This document shows, one piece after another, positions 6,366-12,463 of a stretch of DNA of 12,463 nt. The stretch's first letter is position 1; the number at the start of each line of letters is the position of its first letter. The position numbers and the translations under genes were made by a program. Source of the DNA: Prevotella sp. UBA1705 (lineage in GTDB: Bacteria > Bacteroidota > Bacteroidia > Bacteroidales > Bacteroidaceae); the NCBI GenBank assembly GCA_002317385.1, contig DCJH01000016.1, forward strand, positions 1,069-13,531, given 5' to 3'. The notes below the pieces were generated by a model, which saw nothing but the letters and a program-made list of their open reading frames with translations, was not told the origin of the DNA and searched no databases.

Positions 6366-7130
6366 ATGAATGAAGAAAAAAAGATATCTGTCGTCATCAA
6401 TACCTACAATGCTGAGAGGCATCTGCAGCCCGTGCTCGACGCGGTAAAGGGCTTTGATGAGATATTGATATGCGACATGGAAAGCACCGACGGCACGCTC
6501 GACATCGCCCGACGCAACGGTTGCCGCATCGTGACGTTTGAGAAAGGCAACCATATGAGTGCCGAGCCGGCCCGAACATTTGCCATTCAGAGCGCCAGTT
6601 GCCCGTGGGTGCTGGTGATCGACGCCGATGAGCTGGTGACACCGGCCCTCCACACCTATCTATATAGGCTCATTCAAGACCCCAACAGTCCGCAGGGACT
6701 GTATATTGCGCGCCGCAACCGGGTGATGAACGTGCTCGACAAGGGTCGATTGCGCGACTATCAGTTGAGGTTTTTCATCCGCGAGGGCACCGTCTGGCCG
6801 CCCTATGTGCACACGTTCCCGCAGGTCCAGGGGCGGGTGGAGAAGCTCAAGGACGATCCCGAGGCTATCCTTGTGCACCTCGATGAGAACTATCTGAGGG
6901 AGCGAATGGAGAAAACCAATCGCTATACCGATGGGGAAGTGATGAAGCGTGAGGGCAAGAGCTATGGCCTCGGTGCCCTGCTGTGGCGCCCGATGTGGCG
7001 ATTTTTCAAGTCCTATTTCATGGACAGGGGATTCATGAACGGTCTGCCCGGCTTCATATCAAGTGTCATTGATGGGTTCTATCAGTTTCTCATGGTGGCC
7101 AAGATCATCGAGAAGCGTCTGCGGAAATAG
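6366..7130 (+). CDS. Family 2 glycosyltransferase, WaaE/KdtX-like
   Basis: A 254-residue inverting GT-A enzyme. Visible motifs are ISVVINTYN (7-15), CDMESTDGT with D37 (36-44), AEPARTFAI (66-74) and the metal/donor-binding VIDADE (84-89, DAD at 86-88). The LRFFIREGTVWPPYVHTFP region (134-152) and basic C-terminus match the WaaE/KdtX-like group, whose members add a beta-linked hexose to the inner core of lipopolysaccharide. The ATG at 6366 is chosen rather than 6330, which is upstream of the -7 box. The final codons and stop lie in a perfect 10-bp-stem inverted repeat. The exact sugar and acceptor are not readable; a core-sugar role is inferred from the family and from neighbouring envelope genes. 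Confidence 0.88.
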   Translation: MNEEKKISVVINTYNAERHLQPVLDAVKGFDEILICDMESTDGTLDIARRNGCRIVTFEKGNHMSAEPARTFAIQSASCPWVLVIDADELVTPALHTYLYRLIQDPNSPQGLYIARRNRVMNVLDKGRLRDYQLRFFIREGTVWPPYVHTFPQVQGRVEKLKDDPEAILVHLDENYLRERMEKTNRYTDGEVMKREGKSYGLGALLWRPMWRFFKSYFMDRGFMNGLPGFISSVIDGFYQFLMVAKIIEKRLRK

Positions 7131-7143
7131 GATTTCCGCAGGC
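7117..7143. terminator. Hairpin between convergent genes, over the GT2 stop codon
   Basis: CTGCGGAAAT (7119-7128) and ATTTCCGCAG (7132-7141) are perfect complements with a 3-base AGG loop. The stem extends by a wobble and one G-C pair. It contains the TAG at 7128-7130 and stands 3-5 bp from the stop of the opposing gene, where a shared bidirectional terminator would be expected. Neither strand has a T tract after it, so mechanism is uncertain. Confidence 0.45.
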
Positions 7144-7146
7144 CTG

Positions 7147-8028
7147 TCAATGGCTCATCCGCCGATGGTCTCTGTCGGGAAACAGCTTGGCAACGATGCC
7201 TTTCAGTTTCTCTGCCGTGTGCGACCGATGCACATAGACGGGTATCTGCCCAAACTGGATGTCGTCGAGCATCTTCAATTCGTCTTCCAACGAGGCATGG
7301 GTGAAATGCGATTTCAGCAGCATCTCGTTGGCCACTTTCTGCCATGCCCCCTTGTTGGCCCAGTAATGGCCGATCACATGCTTGGTCTCCAGCATGCGGG
7401 TACGCGATTTCTGAGCCATCTCATAGAGCGCTATAGATAGCGAATATTGTTCTATCACCACGCGCTCTGCCCCAGATTCCAGCATGCCGTCGCACAGGCC
7501 AAGGGCCATCTGCAGCGTGTCTTCCTTGAGTCGGCGGGGTATTCCCACCACGCCGGCAGTCCACATGCGATGCTTTTGGCTGAGCGTCACGCCCGAATAG
7601 GTGTTGCCTTCCACGGTCTTCCACATGCTCAGAGACTTCGACTTCATGGCCGAAGGGTGACCTTCGTCCACGTCCATCAGTGTTTTGTTGGCTTTCAGCG
7701 CACGTCTGAGTTTCTGAATCGGCCCGAACAGGAAAGTGTCGGTGTCGAGATACAAGAGGTCATCGTCGGGAAACATGAGGCCAACATGCTCTATGGCCTT
7801 GATCTTTGCCCGCCAGAAGAACTGGTGTTCCCCCTGCCACATCTTCACTTGGGCATCGTCTATGGGCACCACATGCACATAGTCGGCATGCCGATAGAAC
7901 TCCGGATGGGTGGTAACCATGACGATTCGGTCGGTGTCATCCATCTGTTTCTTGAACGTGAGCATTGATAAGTGGGCTTGGGCATGATAGGATATAGTGT
8001 CTCCGAAGATGAGATACATCACTGTCAT
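7147..8028 (-). CDS. Unassigned protein with a GT-A-like DxD motif, putative glycosyltransferase
   Basis: A 293-residue protein with no signal peptide and no clear membrane segment. I do not recognise a named family. Features resembling metal-dependent GT-A transferases are FFWRAKIKAIEH (70-81), LLYLDTDTFLFG (91-102, DTD at 95-97), a WTAGVVGIPR segment (156-165), an IEQYSLSIAL helix (192-201) and a C-terminal HVIGHYWANKGAW (217-229) that could supply a third metal ligand, as a late His does in GT8-type enzymes. It is the last gene of the operon, 14 bp after the GT11-like gene. The start could be Met1 (8028) or Met4 (8019). Transferase activity is inferred from the DxD pattern and context; it might also be an inactive or non-sugar nucleotidyl-diphospho enzyme. 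Confidence 0.6.
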   Translation of the reverse strand: MTVMYLIFGDTISYHAQAHLSMLTFKKQMDDTDRIVMVTTHPEFYRHADYVHVVPIDDAQVKMWQGEHQFFWRAKIKAIEHVGLMFPDDDLLYLDTDTFLFGPIQKLRRALKANKTLMDVDEGHPSAMKSKSLSMWKTVEGNTYSGVTLSQKHRMWTAGVVGIPRRLKEDTLQMALGLCDGMLESGAERVVIEQYSLSIALYEMAQKSRTRMLETKHVIGHYWANKGAWQKVANEMLLKSHFTHASLEDELKMLDDIQFGQIPVYVHRSHTAEKLKGIVAKLFPDRDHRRMSH

Positions 8029-8042
8029 AGGTAAATTGTGTT

Positions 8043-8852
8043 TTAGATGATATGCTTGAATAAATGGTTAAACGTGTTGAATGATTGGTGGGTTAATGCT
8101 TCCTGCGCATCCATGATCCAGTAGAGGGGCAGGTCCCGGTACATAGAGGCCACAAGGGTAAAGGTGCTTGGCGCGCCGATGAGATAGTCGCAGTGGGACA
8201 ACAGGCACAGGTCTTCGCCCGGATTTCCTGCCGGGAAGTGCACGTTGTTGCTGCCCAGGGCCTGCCGATAGGCCTCCCGGTCGAGGTCTGGATCGTTTCC
8301 ACAGACCCAGATAGACACCCGACGGTCGGGATGTAAGGCCACAAACTGGCTGATGATACCGATGAACTGCTCGTCGTTGTAGAGGTATTTGCCTCCCTGC
8401 CAGCGTGCATAGTCGCCCCGACGAACATGCACTCCGAGCTTCAGCGTGGACTGATGGGGGGCCAGGAGGGCCGCTGTCTTCTGCTCAATATCATCGTGAA
8501 AGGCAAACAACTGCCTGATATCGTCTTTGTATTTGATAAAAAGGTCGTAGAAACGCACATACCATCCTTCGACCATCAGGTGGCGATGGGTCAGCATCTC
8601 GGCCTCCTTGGCCTTGACATCGCAGCCTTCGTCAAAGGTAACGGTGGGCAGGAGCCCCAGCTTGGCGCTGTATTTGCCCAGAAGATAGAATAGGAAATGG
8701 TGATACTTCGTGTCTCCAATGCGGAAGTAAGGGTACTTATAGGCAAACCGCATGGATAGGCTATGGCGGTGGTGTTCCATAGCCCAGGCATACACGTGTG
8801 CATATTGTAGAATGTTGTTACACATCCTTCCTTTGTCTCTTACGAACAGCAT
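8043..8852 (-). CDS. GT11-like glycosyltransferase (alpha-1,2-fucosyltransferase family)
   Basis: A 269-residue protein with the family pattern of GT11: an N-terminal GRMCNNILQYAHVYAWA region (8-24, family usually GRLGNQLFQYA), the nucleotide-sugar motif HVRRGDY (142-148), VSIWVCGNDPDLDR (179-192) and the late GEDLCLLSHCDYLIGAPSTF segment (212-231). GT11 enzymes transfer fucose from GDP-fucose in alpha-1,2 linkage. The N-terminal motif is degenerate here (CNN for GNQ) and the ASM segment lacks the usual W-rich stretch, so the sugar specificity may differ. Translation starts 3 bp after the acyltransferase stop, showing tight operon organisation. The family call is good; fucose as donor is inferred. 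Confidence 0.75.
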   Translation of the reverse strand: MLFVRDKGRMCNNILQYAHVYAWAMEHHRHSLSMRFAYKYPYFRIGDTKYHHFLFYLLGKYSAKLGLLPTVTFDEGCDVKAKEAEMLTHRHLMVEGWYVRFYDLFIKYKDDIRQLFAFHDDIEQKTAALLAPHQSTLKLGVHVRRGDYARWQGGKYLYNDEQFIGIISQFVALHPDRRVSIWVCGNDPDLDREAYRQALGSNNVHFPAGNPGEDLCLLSHCDYLIGAPSTFTLVASMYRDLPLYWIMDAQEALTHQSFNTFNHLFKHII

Positions 8853-8855
8853 GGC

Positions 8856-9830
8856 TTAACTGATTCCCTTTTCTCGTTTGATGGTTTCTATATCTCTGAG
8901 GTCCACTCGCCCGTTTGCCGGATTGTAGCGGATATTGAATTCCTCGTGCGTTCGCTTCCATCGGCGGTGGCTCCACAGGTAGAGGCCGGGATATTCGTGT
9001 ATGTTTGCCTCCAGCCGGCGGAAGTATTCGTCGGTGATTTCGTAGTCGGGATAACTCCCAGTATCTATCATCATGGGTTGCATCTCGCACTCGTAGTAGC
9101 CCCGTCGCAGCTTGCGGATATATCCATAGAAGCAGGCTTGGCCCGTGTGCTTGGCGATACGCTCGGTCCCTGTGAACACCGGCGTGTCGTGATTCAGGAA
9201 GTTTACCCAGTGATGGATGTTGTTCCAGAAGGGCGCCTGGTCGGCAATGTAACCCACGATAACAGTCTGTCGCTGACGCTTGTAGTCGAGAATGCGGCGC
9301 AGCGAGTCGGCCATGGGAATGCAAAGGGCATTCTGTTTCTCACGCACCGACTTGAAGAGGCGGTCGAAATTCTTGTTTTCCAGCGCATGATAAATCTCGC
9401 AACACTGAATGTTCTCGGGCACCCAGTAGGGCAGGGAGGTAATCCACTCCCAATTAAAAAGGTGTCCGAGATAGACGGCCACCGACTGATGGTTGTCGAA
9501 ACAGCGGTTCACCTCGTCCAAACCGGTAAATACAAGATGCTCCTTGAGCTGCTTCTCCGACATGTTCATGAGCTTGATGGTCTCCACAAGATAGTCGCAA
9601 AACGAGTGGTAGAAGTCTTTCTCAATGCTCCGCAACTCGTCTGTACTCTTCTCTGGGAAACTCTCTGTGAGGTTCTTCCAGATGACGCGGTGGCGGTATC
9701 TCACCACCCTCGCCGCGAGGAAATAGAGCAAATCGGACAGGATATAGAGCACACGCAGCGGCAAGAGGGACATGATGTACCACAGACCGTAGCTCAGAGC
9801 GTAAGCGATGTTGTTGAGAAGATGCTTCAT
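8856..9830 (-). CDS. Lipid A acyltransferase homologue (LpxL/HtrB-like)
   Basis: A 324-residue inner-membrane protein that should transfer a secondary acyl chain from acyl-ACP to a lipid A precursor. A hydrophobic N-terminal anchor spans about residues 7-42. The catalytic HX4E motif is GHLFNWE (H123, E128). A conserved VGYIADQAPFWNN (192-204) holds the D198-Q199 pair of the family, and LYLWSHRRWKR (283-293) matches the C-terminal consensus. Length is normal. The ATG at 9830 is chosen over the longer open frame (to 10025), since the longer N-terminus is low-complexity read-through into the upstream gene. The gene lies 16 bp after the LtaS-like gene and 3 bp before the GT11-like gene, so it is co-transcribed. 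Which lipid A position it acylates is unknown. Confidence 0.9.
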   Translation of the reverse strand: MKHLLNNIAYALSYGLWYIMSLLPLRVLYILSDLLYFLAARVVRYRHRVIWKNLTESFPEKSTDELRSIEKDFYHSFCDYLVETIKLMNMSEKQLKEHLVFTGLDEVNRCFDNHQSVAVYLGHLFNWEWITSLPYWVPENIQCCEIYHALENKNFDRLFKSVREKQNALCIPMADSLRRILDYKRQRQTVIVGYIADQAPFWNNIHHWVNFLNHDTPVFTGTERIAKHTGQACFYGYIRKLRRGYYECEMQPMMIDTGSYPDYEITDEYFRRLEANIHEYPGLYLWSHRRWKRTHEEFNIRYNPANGRVDLRDIETIKREKGIS

Positions 9831-9846
9831 AACGCCTGTTGGGGGA

Positions 9847-11823
9847 TTAGGGAACGAGCTGATTGTTGACCATGCGATACATGTATTGCTGGATGATGGC
9901 CTTGAGCTCGCGCTCCATCTGGGCCTGCTCGGGCACGCGTCCCACAAGGTTATGCTGCATGAGCAGGTCGTCGAGCCGATACATTCCCACCGTGCGCGTG
10001 CCGTCGAACTGCATGATATAGCCATGCTTCACATACTGATAGATGCCGTTCAGATAGTTCACGGCGTAGGTATCGCTATCGGGAGTCTTCATCAGGTCGC
10101 AGCCGAAAGAGAGGAACGGTTTACTGTAGCCCAGCAGTCCCAGTACCGTGGGCATGATGTCTATCTGCTGGGCGATGCCGCTTCGCATGCCCGGCTTCAC
10201 CTCGCCCGATGGGTCAAAGATGATGATGGGCGAGCAGAAGCCGCCGATATCGGTCTGATACTGCTTGTGGTCGCTTAGGTTTGTGTGATCGCTGGTGATG
10301 ACAAAGATGGTGTTTTTGTACCACGGCTGCTTGGAGGCAGCGGCAAAAAACTTGCCGATAGCCATGTCGGTATATCGGATGCACTTGTGGATCTCGATGC
10401 CTTCTTCGGGATAAACGTCCTTGTATTTGTCGGGAACGACATAGGGCGTGTGCGAGGAGACGGTGAAACAAGCCGACATGAACGGTTGCTTCATGTCGCC
10501 GAGCTTGGCACACCAGTATTGCAGGAACGGCTCATCCCATATTCCCCAGTGCCCGTCGTAGTCGGCATTGCCGCCAAATCGCCTGTCTTTCACATAGTCC
10601 TCCTTGCCGAAATACTCCTGCACGCCTATCTTGTTGGCAAATGCCAGGAACCCCATTGACCCGCGAATGGCACCGTGGAAGAATGAGGTGGAGTAGCCCT
10701 CCCTGGCCAGCAGGCCGGGAATGCCGGTATAATCGTTCATCGAAGCCGGGGTGAGCACGAAGGGTTCCTTGAACATCGGGATGCCGCTGAGGATGGAAGG
10801 CATGCCGTCTATGCTCTTGCGCCCGTTGCAGAAGGAGTATTGCCACACCGCGCTCTTCTCGATAATCTTGTCTACCTGGGGGGTGTAGCCCTTGTATTTC
10901 CCGTCGAAATACATCTTGTTGAGGCCGCCGATATACTCCCGTCCGAAGCTCTCCACAATGAGAATCACCACGTTTTTCTTCTTCATCGTCCGGGCTCCCG
11001 TAGCCGATGAGTCGGGCAGATGGATGGGATCGAACTGGGCCGAGGCCTGCTGAAGCGACGGATAGTACTTGGGCACCTCGAAAACATTCTTGTTGATGGT
11101 GCGGATGAGGGAGAAAGGTGTGTTGAGCACCAGCGCGCACTCGGTGGGTCGGCGGGCATATTCGTTGGCGTTGTTGATGGTTATGGGGCGCGTTTCGCCG
11201 GTGAACCCGCCACGGCAGGCGGCTATGGTGAGAAACGCCGCTATGCCGAGCAGTCCCAGATTGATGCCGAAGAAGCGAAGCCTGGGCCCGGCGGAGTCAA
11301 ACTGGCGGGCTTCTGTGCGAGGCATCACATAGAGCTTCCACAGGCCAAAGACCATGAGGGCGGCAAGCACCACCAGATACCAGTGCACCACCAGCTCTCC
11401 GCCAAACACGTCGAGCATGTTGTTCTCCTTGCTGAACTCATCGAAAACGCTCGTCGTGGTGCGCCGCAGGGTATAGGGGAAATAGACCGAGTCGCCGAGA
11501 TTGAGCACCAGCGTCAGCGTGTTGACCACCACAAACACCCACTTGCAGGCCTGGTGGTAGCGCCGGGTCTCCTTCAGCCACAGCGGGAGAAGCATCATCA
11601 GGATGTAGAGACTGTTGGTATAGCCTATGGCCGACTGGTCGAACATCAGGCCGCCACGAAACAATCCCCAGAGGGTGGAGAGGCTGAGGTCGGAGGAGAA
11701 ATAGCTGAAATTCTCCAATAGAAACTCTATTCGCGCCACAAAATACACCGCGAAGGCCAGCACCAAGTTGGCTATCAGGGCAACAAACGGACCGAACGAA
11801 GAGGTGAGAATCCTATTTTTCAT
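9847..11823 (-). CDS. LtaS/phosphoethanolamine-transferase-like sulfatase-fold membrane enzyme
   Basis: A 658-residue enzyme of the alkaline phosphatase superfamily. Five membrane segments are visible, at about 11-32, 68-84, 93-111, 147-166 and 184-203, followed by a large extracytoplasmic catalytic domain from about 283. Key motifs are VILIVESFGREYIG (E291 metal ligand), the nucleophile region CNGRKSIDGMPSILSG (S337 at the catalytic Thr/Ser position), SSHTPY (H458) and VITSDHTN (D512, H513). Homologues transfer glycerophosphate (LtaS) or phosphoethanolamine from phospholipids to glycans or lipid A. Since a Gram-negative host is inferred, teichoic acid synthesis is unlikely and head-group modification of lipid A, core sugar or a glycolipid is more plausible. 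It is the first gene of the operon, after a leader of about 150 nt. Substrate is not known. Confidence 0.87.
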   Translation of the reverse strand: MKNRILTSSFGPFVALIANLVLAFAVYFVARIEFLLENFSYFSSDLSLSTLWGLFRGGLMFDQSAIGYTNSLYILMMLLPLWLKETRRYHQACKWVFVVVNTLTLVLNLGDSVYFPYTLRRTTTSVFDEFSKENNMLDVFGGELVVHWYLVVLAALMVFGLWKLYVMPRTEARQFDSAGPRLRFFGINLGLLGIAAFLTIAACRGGFTGETRPITINNANEYARRPTECALVLNTPFSLIRTINKNVFEVPKYYPSLQQASAQFDPIHLPDSSATGARTMKKKNVVILIVESFGREYIGGLNKMYFDGKYKGYTPQVDKIIEKSAVWQYSFCNGRKSIDGMPSILSGIPMFKEPFVLTPASMNDYTGIPGLLAREGYSTSFFHGAIRGSMGFLAFANKIGVQEYFGKEDYVKDRRFGGNADYDGHWGIWDEPFLQYWCAKLGDMKQPFMSACFTVSSHTPYVVPDKYKDVYPEEGIEIHKCIRYTDMAIGKFFAAASKQPWYKNTIFVITSDHTNLSDHKQYQTDIGGFCSPIIIFDPSGEVKPGMRSGIAQQIDIMPTVLGLLGYSKPFLSFGCDLMKTPDSDTYAVNYLNGIYQYVKHGYIMQFDGTRTVGMYRLDDLLMQHNLVGRVPEQAQMERELKAIIQQYMYRMVNNQLVP

Positions 11824-11855
11824 TTTCCAAAAAAGTCAATTTCAATTCTTTCAGG

Positions 11856-11874
11856 CCGTCACAGTGACGGTCAC
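11856..11874. repeat. Nested palindromes in the operon leader
   Basis: CCGTCACAGTGACGG (11856-11870) is a perfect inverted repeat with one central base, and GTGACGGTCAC (11864-11874) is a second one overlapping it. They lie 33-51 bp before the LtaS-like ATG. They could be a repressor operator or alternative RNA hairpins. Confidence 0.5.
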
Positions 11875-11889
11875 AGACGTTGTTTTTGC

Positions 11890-11967
11890 TCACGATGGGA
11901 AGCCCAAGACACCTGCTAAAGGCAGCGTCGGCATACGCCCGGGTACTCCCAAAGAGGTGGTTATCAT
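11890..11967 (-). other. Possible short leader reading frame
   Basis: From an ATG at 11967 a minus-strand frame of 25 codons ends in TGA at 11890, between the predicted start site (near 11977) and the palindromes. It starts MITTSLGVPGRMP. No homology is known to me and no ribosome site is evident, so it is a candidate only; chance is quite possible. Confidence 0.2.
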
Positions 11968-11980
11968 GGGATAATTGCGG

Positions 11981-11988
11981 CAAATTTA
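11981..11988 (-). promoter_or_regulatory. Candidate -7 element of the envelope operon
   Basis: TAAATTTG on the minus strand, matching TAnnTTTG. It is the only such box in the divergent gap on this strand. It would give a 5' UTR of about 150 nt before the ATG at 11823. No TTTG occurs at the -33 position. Confidence 0.45.
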
Positions 11989-12075
11989 CTGAAAATAAAT
12001 GGTTATCGGGTAGGAAAGGCAGATAAAAAATGACATTGATAGGTACTAATGGCCATATTTTTCAATAGAAATGGT

Positions 12076-12083
12076 TAACTTTG
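12076..12083 (+). promoter_or_regulatory. -7 element of cysS
   Basis: TAACTTTG, 23 bases before the ATG at 12107. The sequence upstream is AT-rich, without a clear -33 TTTG. The same octamer serves leuS. Confidence 0.55.
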
Positions 12084-12106
12084 CAGCTATTAAATCATTA
12101 TTGATT

Positions 12107-12463
12107 ATGGAACAGAATTTATTGATTTACAATACGCTCACGCGAAGCAAGGAGCTCTTCAAGCCGCTGCATGCACCCAACGTGGGCATGTATGTGTGTG
12201 GTCCGACCGTCTATGGCGACCCACATCTGGGCCATGCGCGCCCGGCAATCACGTTTGATGTGCTCTTCCGCTACCTCAAACACTTGGGCTACAAGGTGCG
12301 CTACGTGCGCAATATCACCGATGTGGGCCATCTCGAACACGACGCAGACGAGGGCGACGACAAGATAGAGAAGAAGGCTCGACTGGAGCAACTCGAGCCG
12401 ATGGAGATAGCGCAGCACTACACCAACCGCTATCACACGGCCATGGAGGCGCTCAACGTGCTG
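12107..12463 (+). CDS. cysS: Cysteinyl-tRNA synthetase, N-terminal part (cut by window edge)
   Basis: Cytoplasmic class I synthetase that charges tRNA-Cys. The frame is open from the ATG at 12107 to the window edge, 119 codons of about 490. Motifs are MYVCGPTVYGDPHLGHAR (28-45), with C31 as the first zinc ligand that selects cysteine and HLGH (40-43) as the HIGH signature, then FDVLFRYLKHLGYKVRYVRNITD (50-72). After ITD there is an acidic insertion, VGHLEHDADEGDDKI (73-87), where E. coli CysRS goes straight to DDKI; this is usual in Bacteroidetes by memory. The start is set by homology and by the -7 box upstream. The gene faces away from the envelope operon and is probably unrelated in function. 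Confidence 0.97.
   Translation, partial: MEQNLLIYNTLTRSKELFKPLHAPNVGMYVCGPTVYGDPHLGHARPAITFDVLFRYLKHLGYKVRYVRNITDVGHLEHDADEGDDKIEKKARLEQLEPMEIAQHYTNRYHTAMEALNVL

Noticed and set aside
8946..9869. 307-codon plus-strand frame
   Set aside because: Antisense to the acyltransferase, whose HX4E and WSHRRWK motifs establish the true strand.
11020..11721. 233-codon plus-strand frame
   Set aside because: Antisense to the membrane half of the LtaS-like gene; composition is typical of reverse-frame translation.
11768..11974. 68-codon plus-strand frame reaching into the divergent gap
   Set aside because: It starts antisense within the LtaS-like gene, has no ribosome site or promoter, and I recognise no homologue; the VTVT stretch comes from the palindromes.

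Overview
The window looks like a chromosomal segment of a Bacteroidales bacterium, probably Prevotella or a close relative. Reasons: promoters of the Bacteroidetes type (TAnnTTTG at -7, in places with TTTG or TTG 19-20 bp upstream), a DUF4294 protein and a helix-hairpin-helix/beta-barrel protein typical of this phylum, a CysRS with a phylum-like insertion, and GC-rich core genes. The genus is an inference from memory. No rRNA, tRNA, CRISPR array, transposase or phage gene was seen.

Layout. (1) 1-647, minus: 5' part of leuS, cut by the window edge. (2) 648-1672: about 1 kb without a credible gene. It holds the leuS promoter and a mosaic of short repeats, including a perfect 34-bp inverted repeat, strong hairpins and degenerate CTCTG-type repeats. 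(3) 1673-3020, minus: a secreted DUF4294 protein, and upstream of it a two-gene unit of a small charged protein and a PIN-domain protein with an ATGA overlap, read as a toxin-antitoxin pair. The DUF4294 promoter reaches into the 3' end of the PIN gene. (4) 3155-5152, plus: exported helix-hairpin-helix protein with a probable outer-membrane beta-barrel. (5) 5185-6324, minus, and 6366-7130, plus: a GT4-type and a WaaE-like GT2 glycosyltransferase, divergent from face-to-face promoters 41 bp apart. (6) 7147-11823, minus: a tight four-gene operon, in transcription order an LtaS-like membrane transferase, an LpxL-like acyltransferase, a GT11-like transferase and an unassigned protein with a GT-A-like DxD motif. 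A leader of about 150 nt precedes it, with nested palindromes. (7) 12107-12463, plus: 5' part of cysS.

How it fits together. Between the two aminoacyl-tRNA synthetase genes, six envelope genes (four putative glycosyltransferases, one lipid A acyltransferase homologue, one LtaS/phosphoethanolamine-transferase-like enzyme) form a plausible lipooligosaccharide or surface-glycolipid locus. Their co-localisation suggests one pathway, but donors, acceptors and products cannot be read from sequence. The most notable items are the operon with its unassigned GT, the near-leaderless genes with TAnnTTTG only 5-8 nt before ATG, and the repeat island behind leuS.
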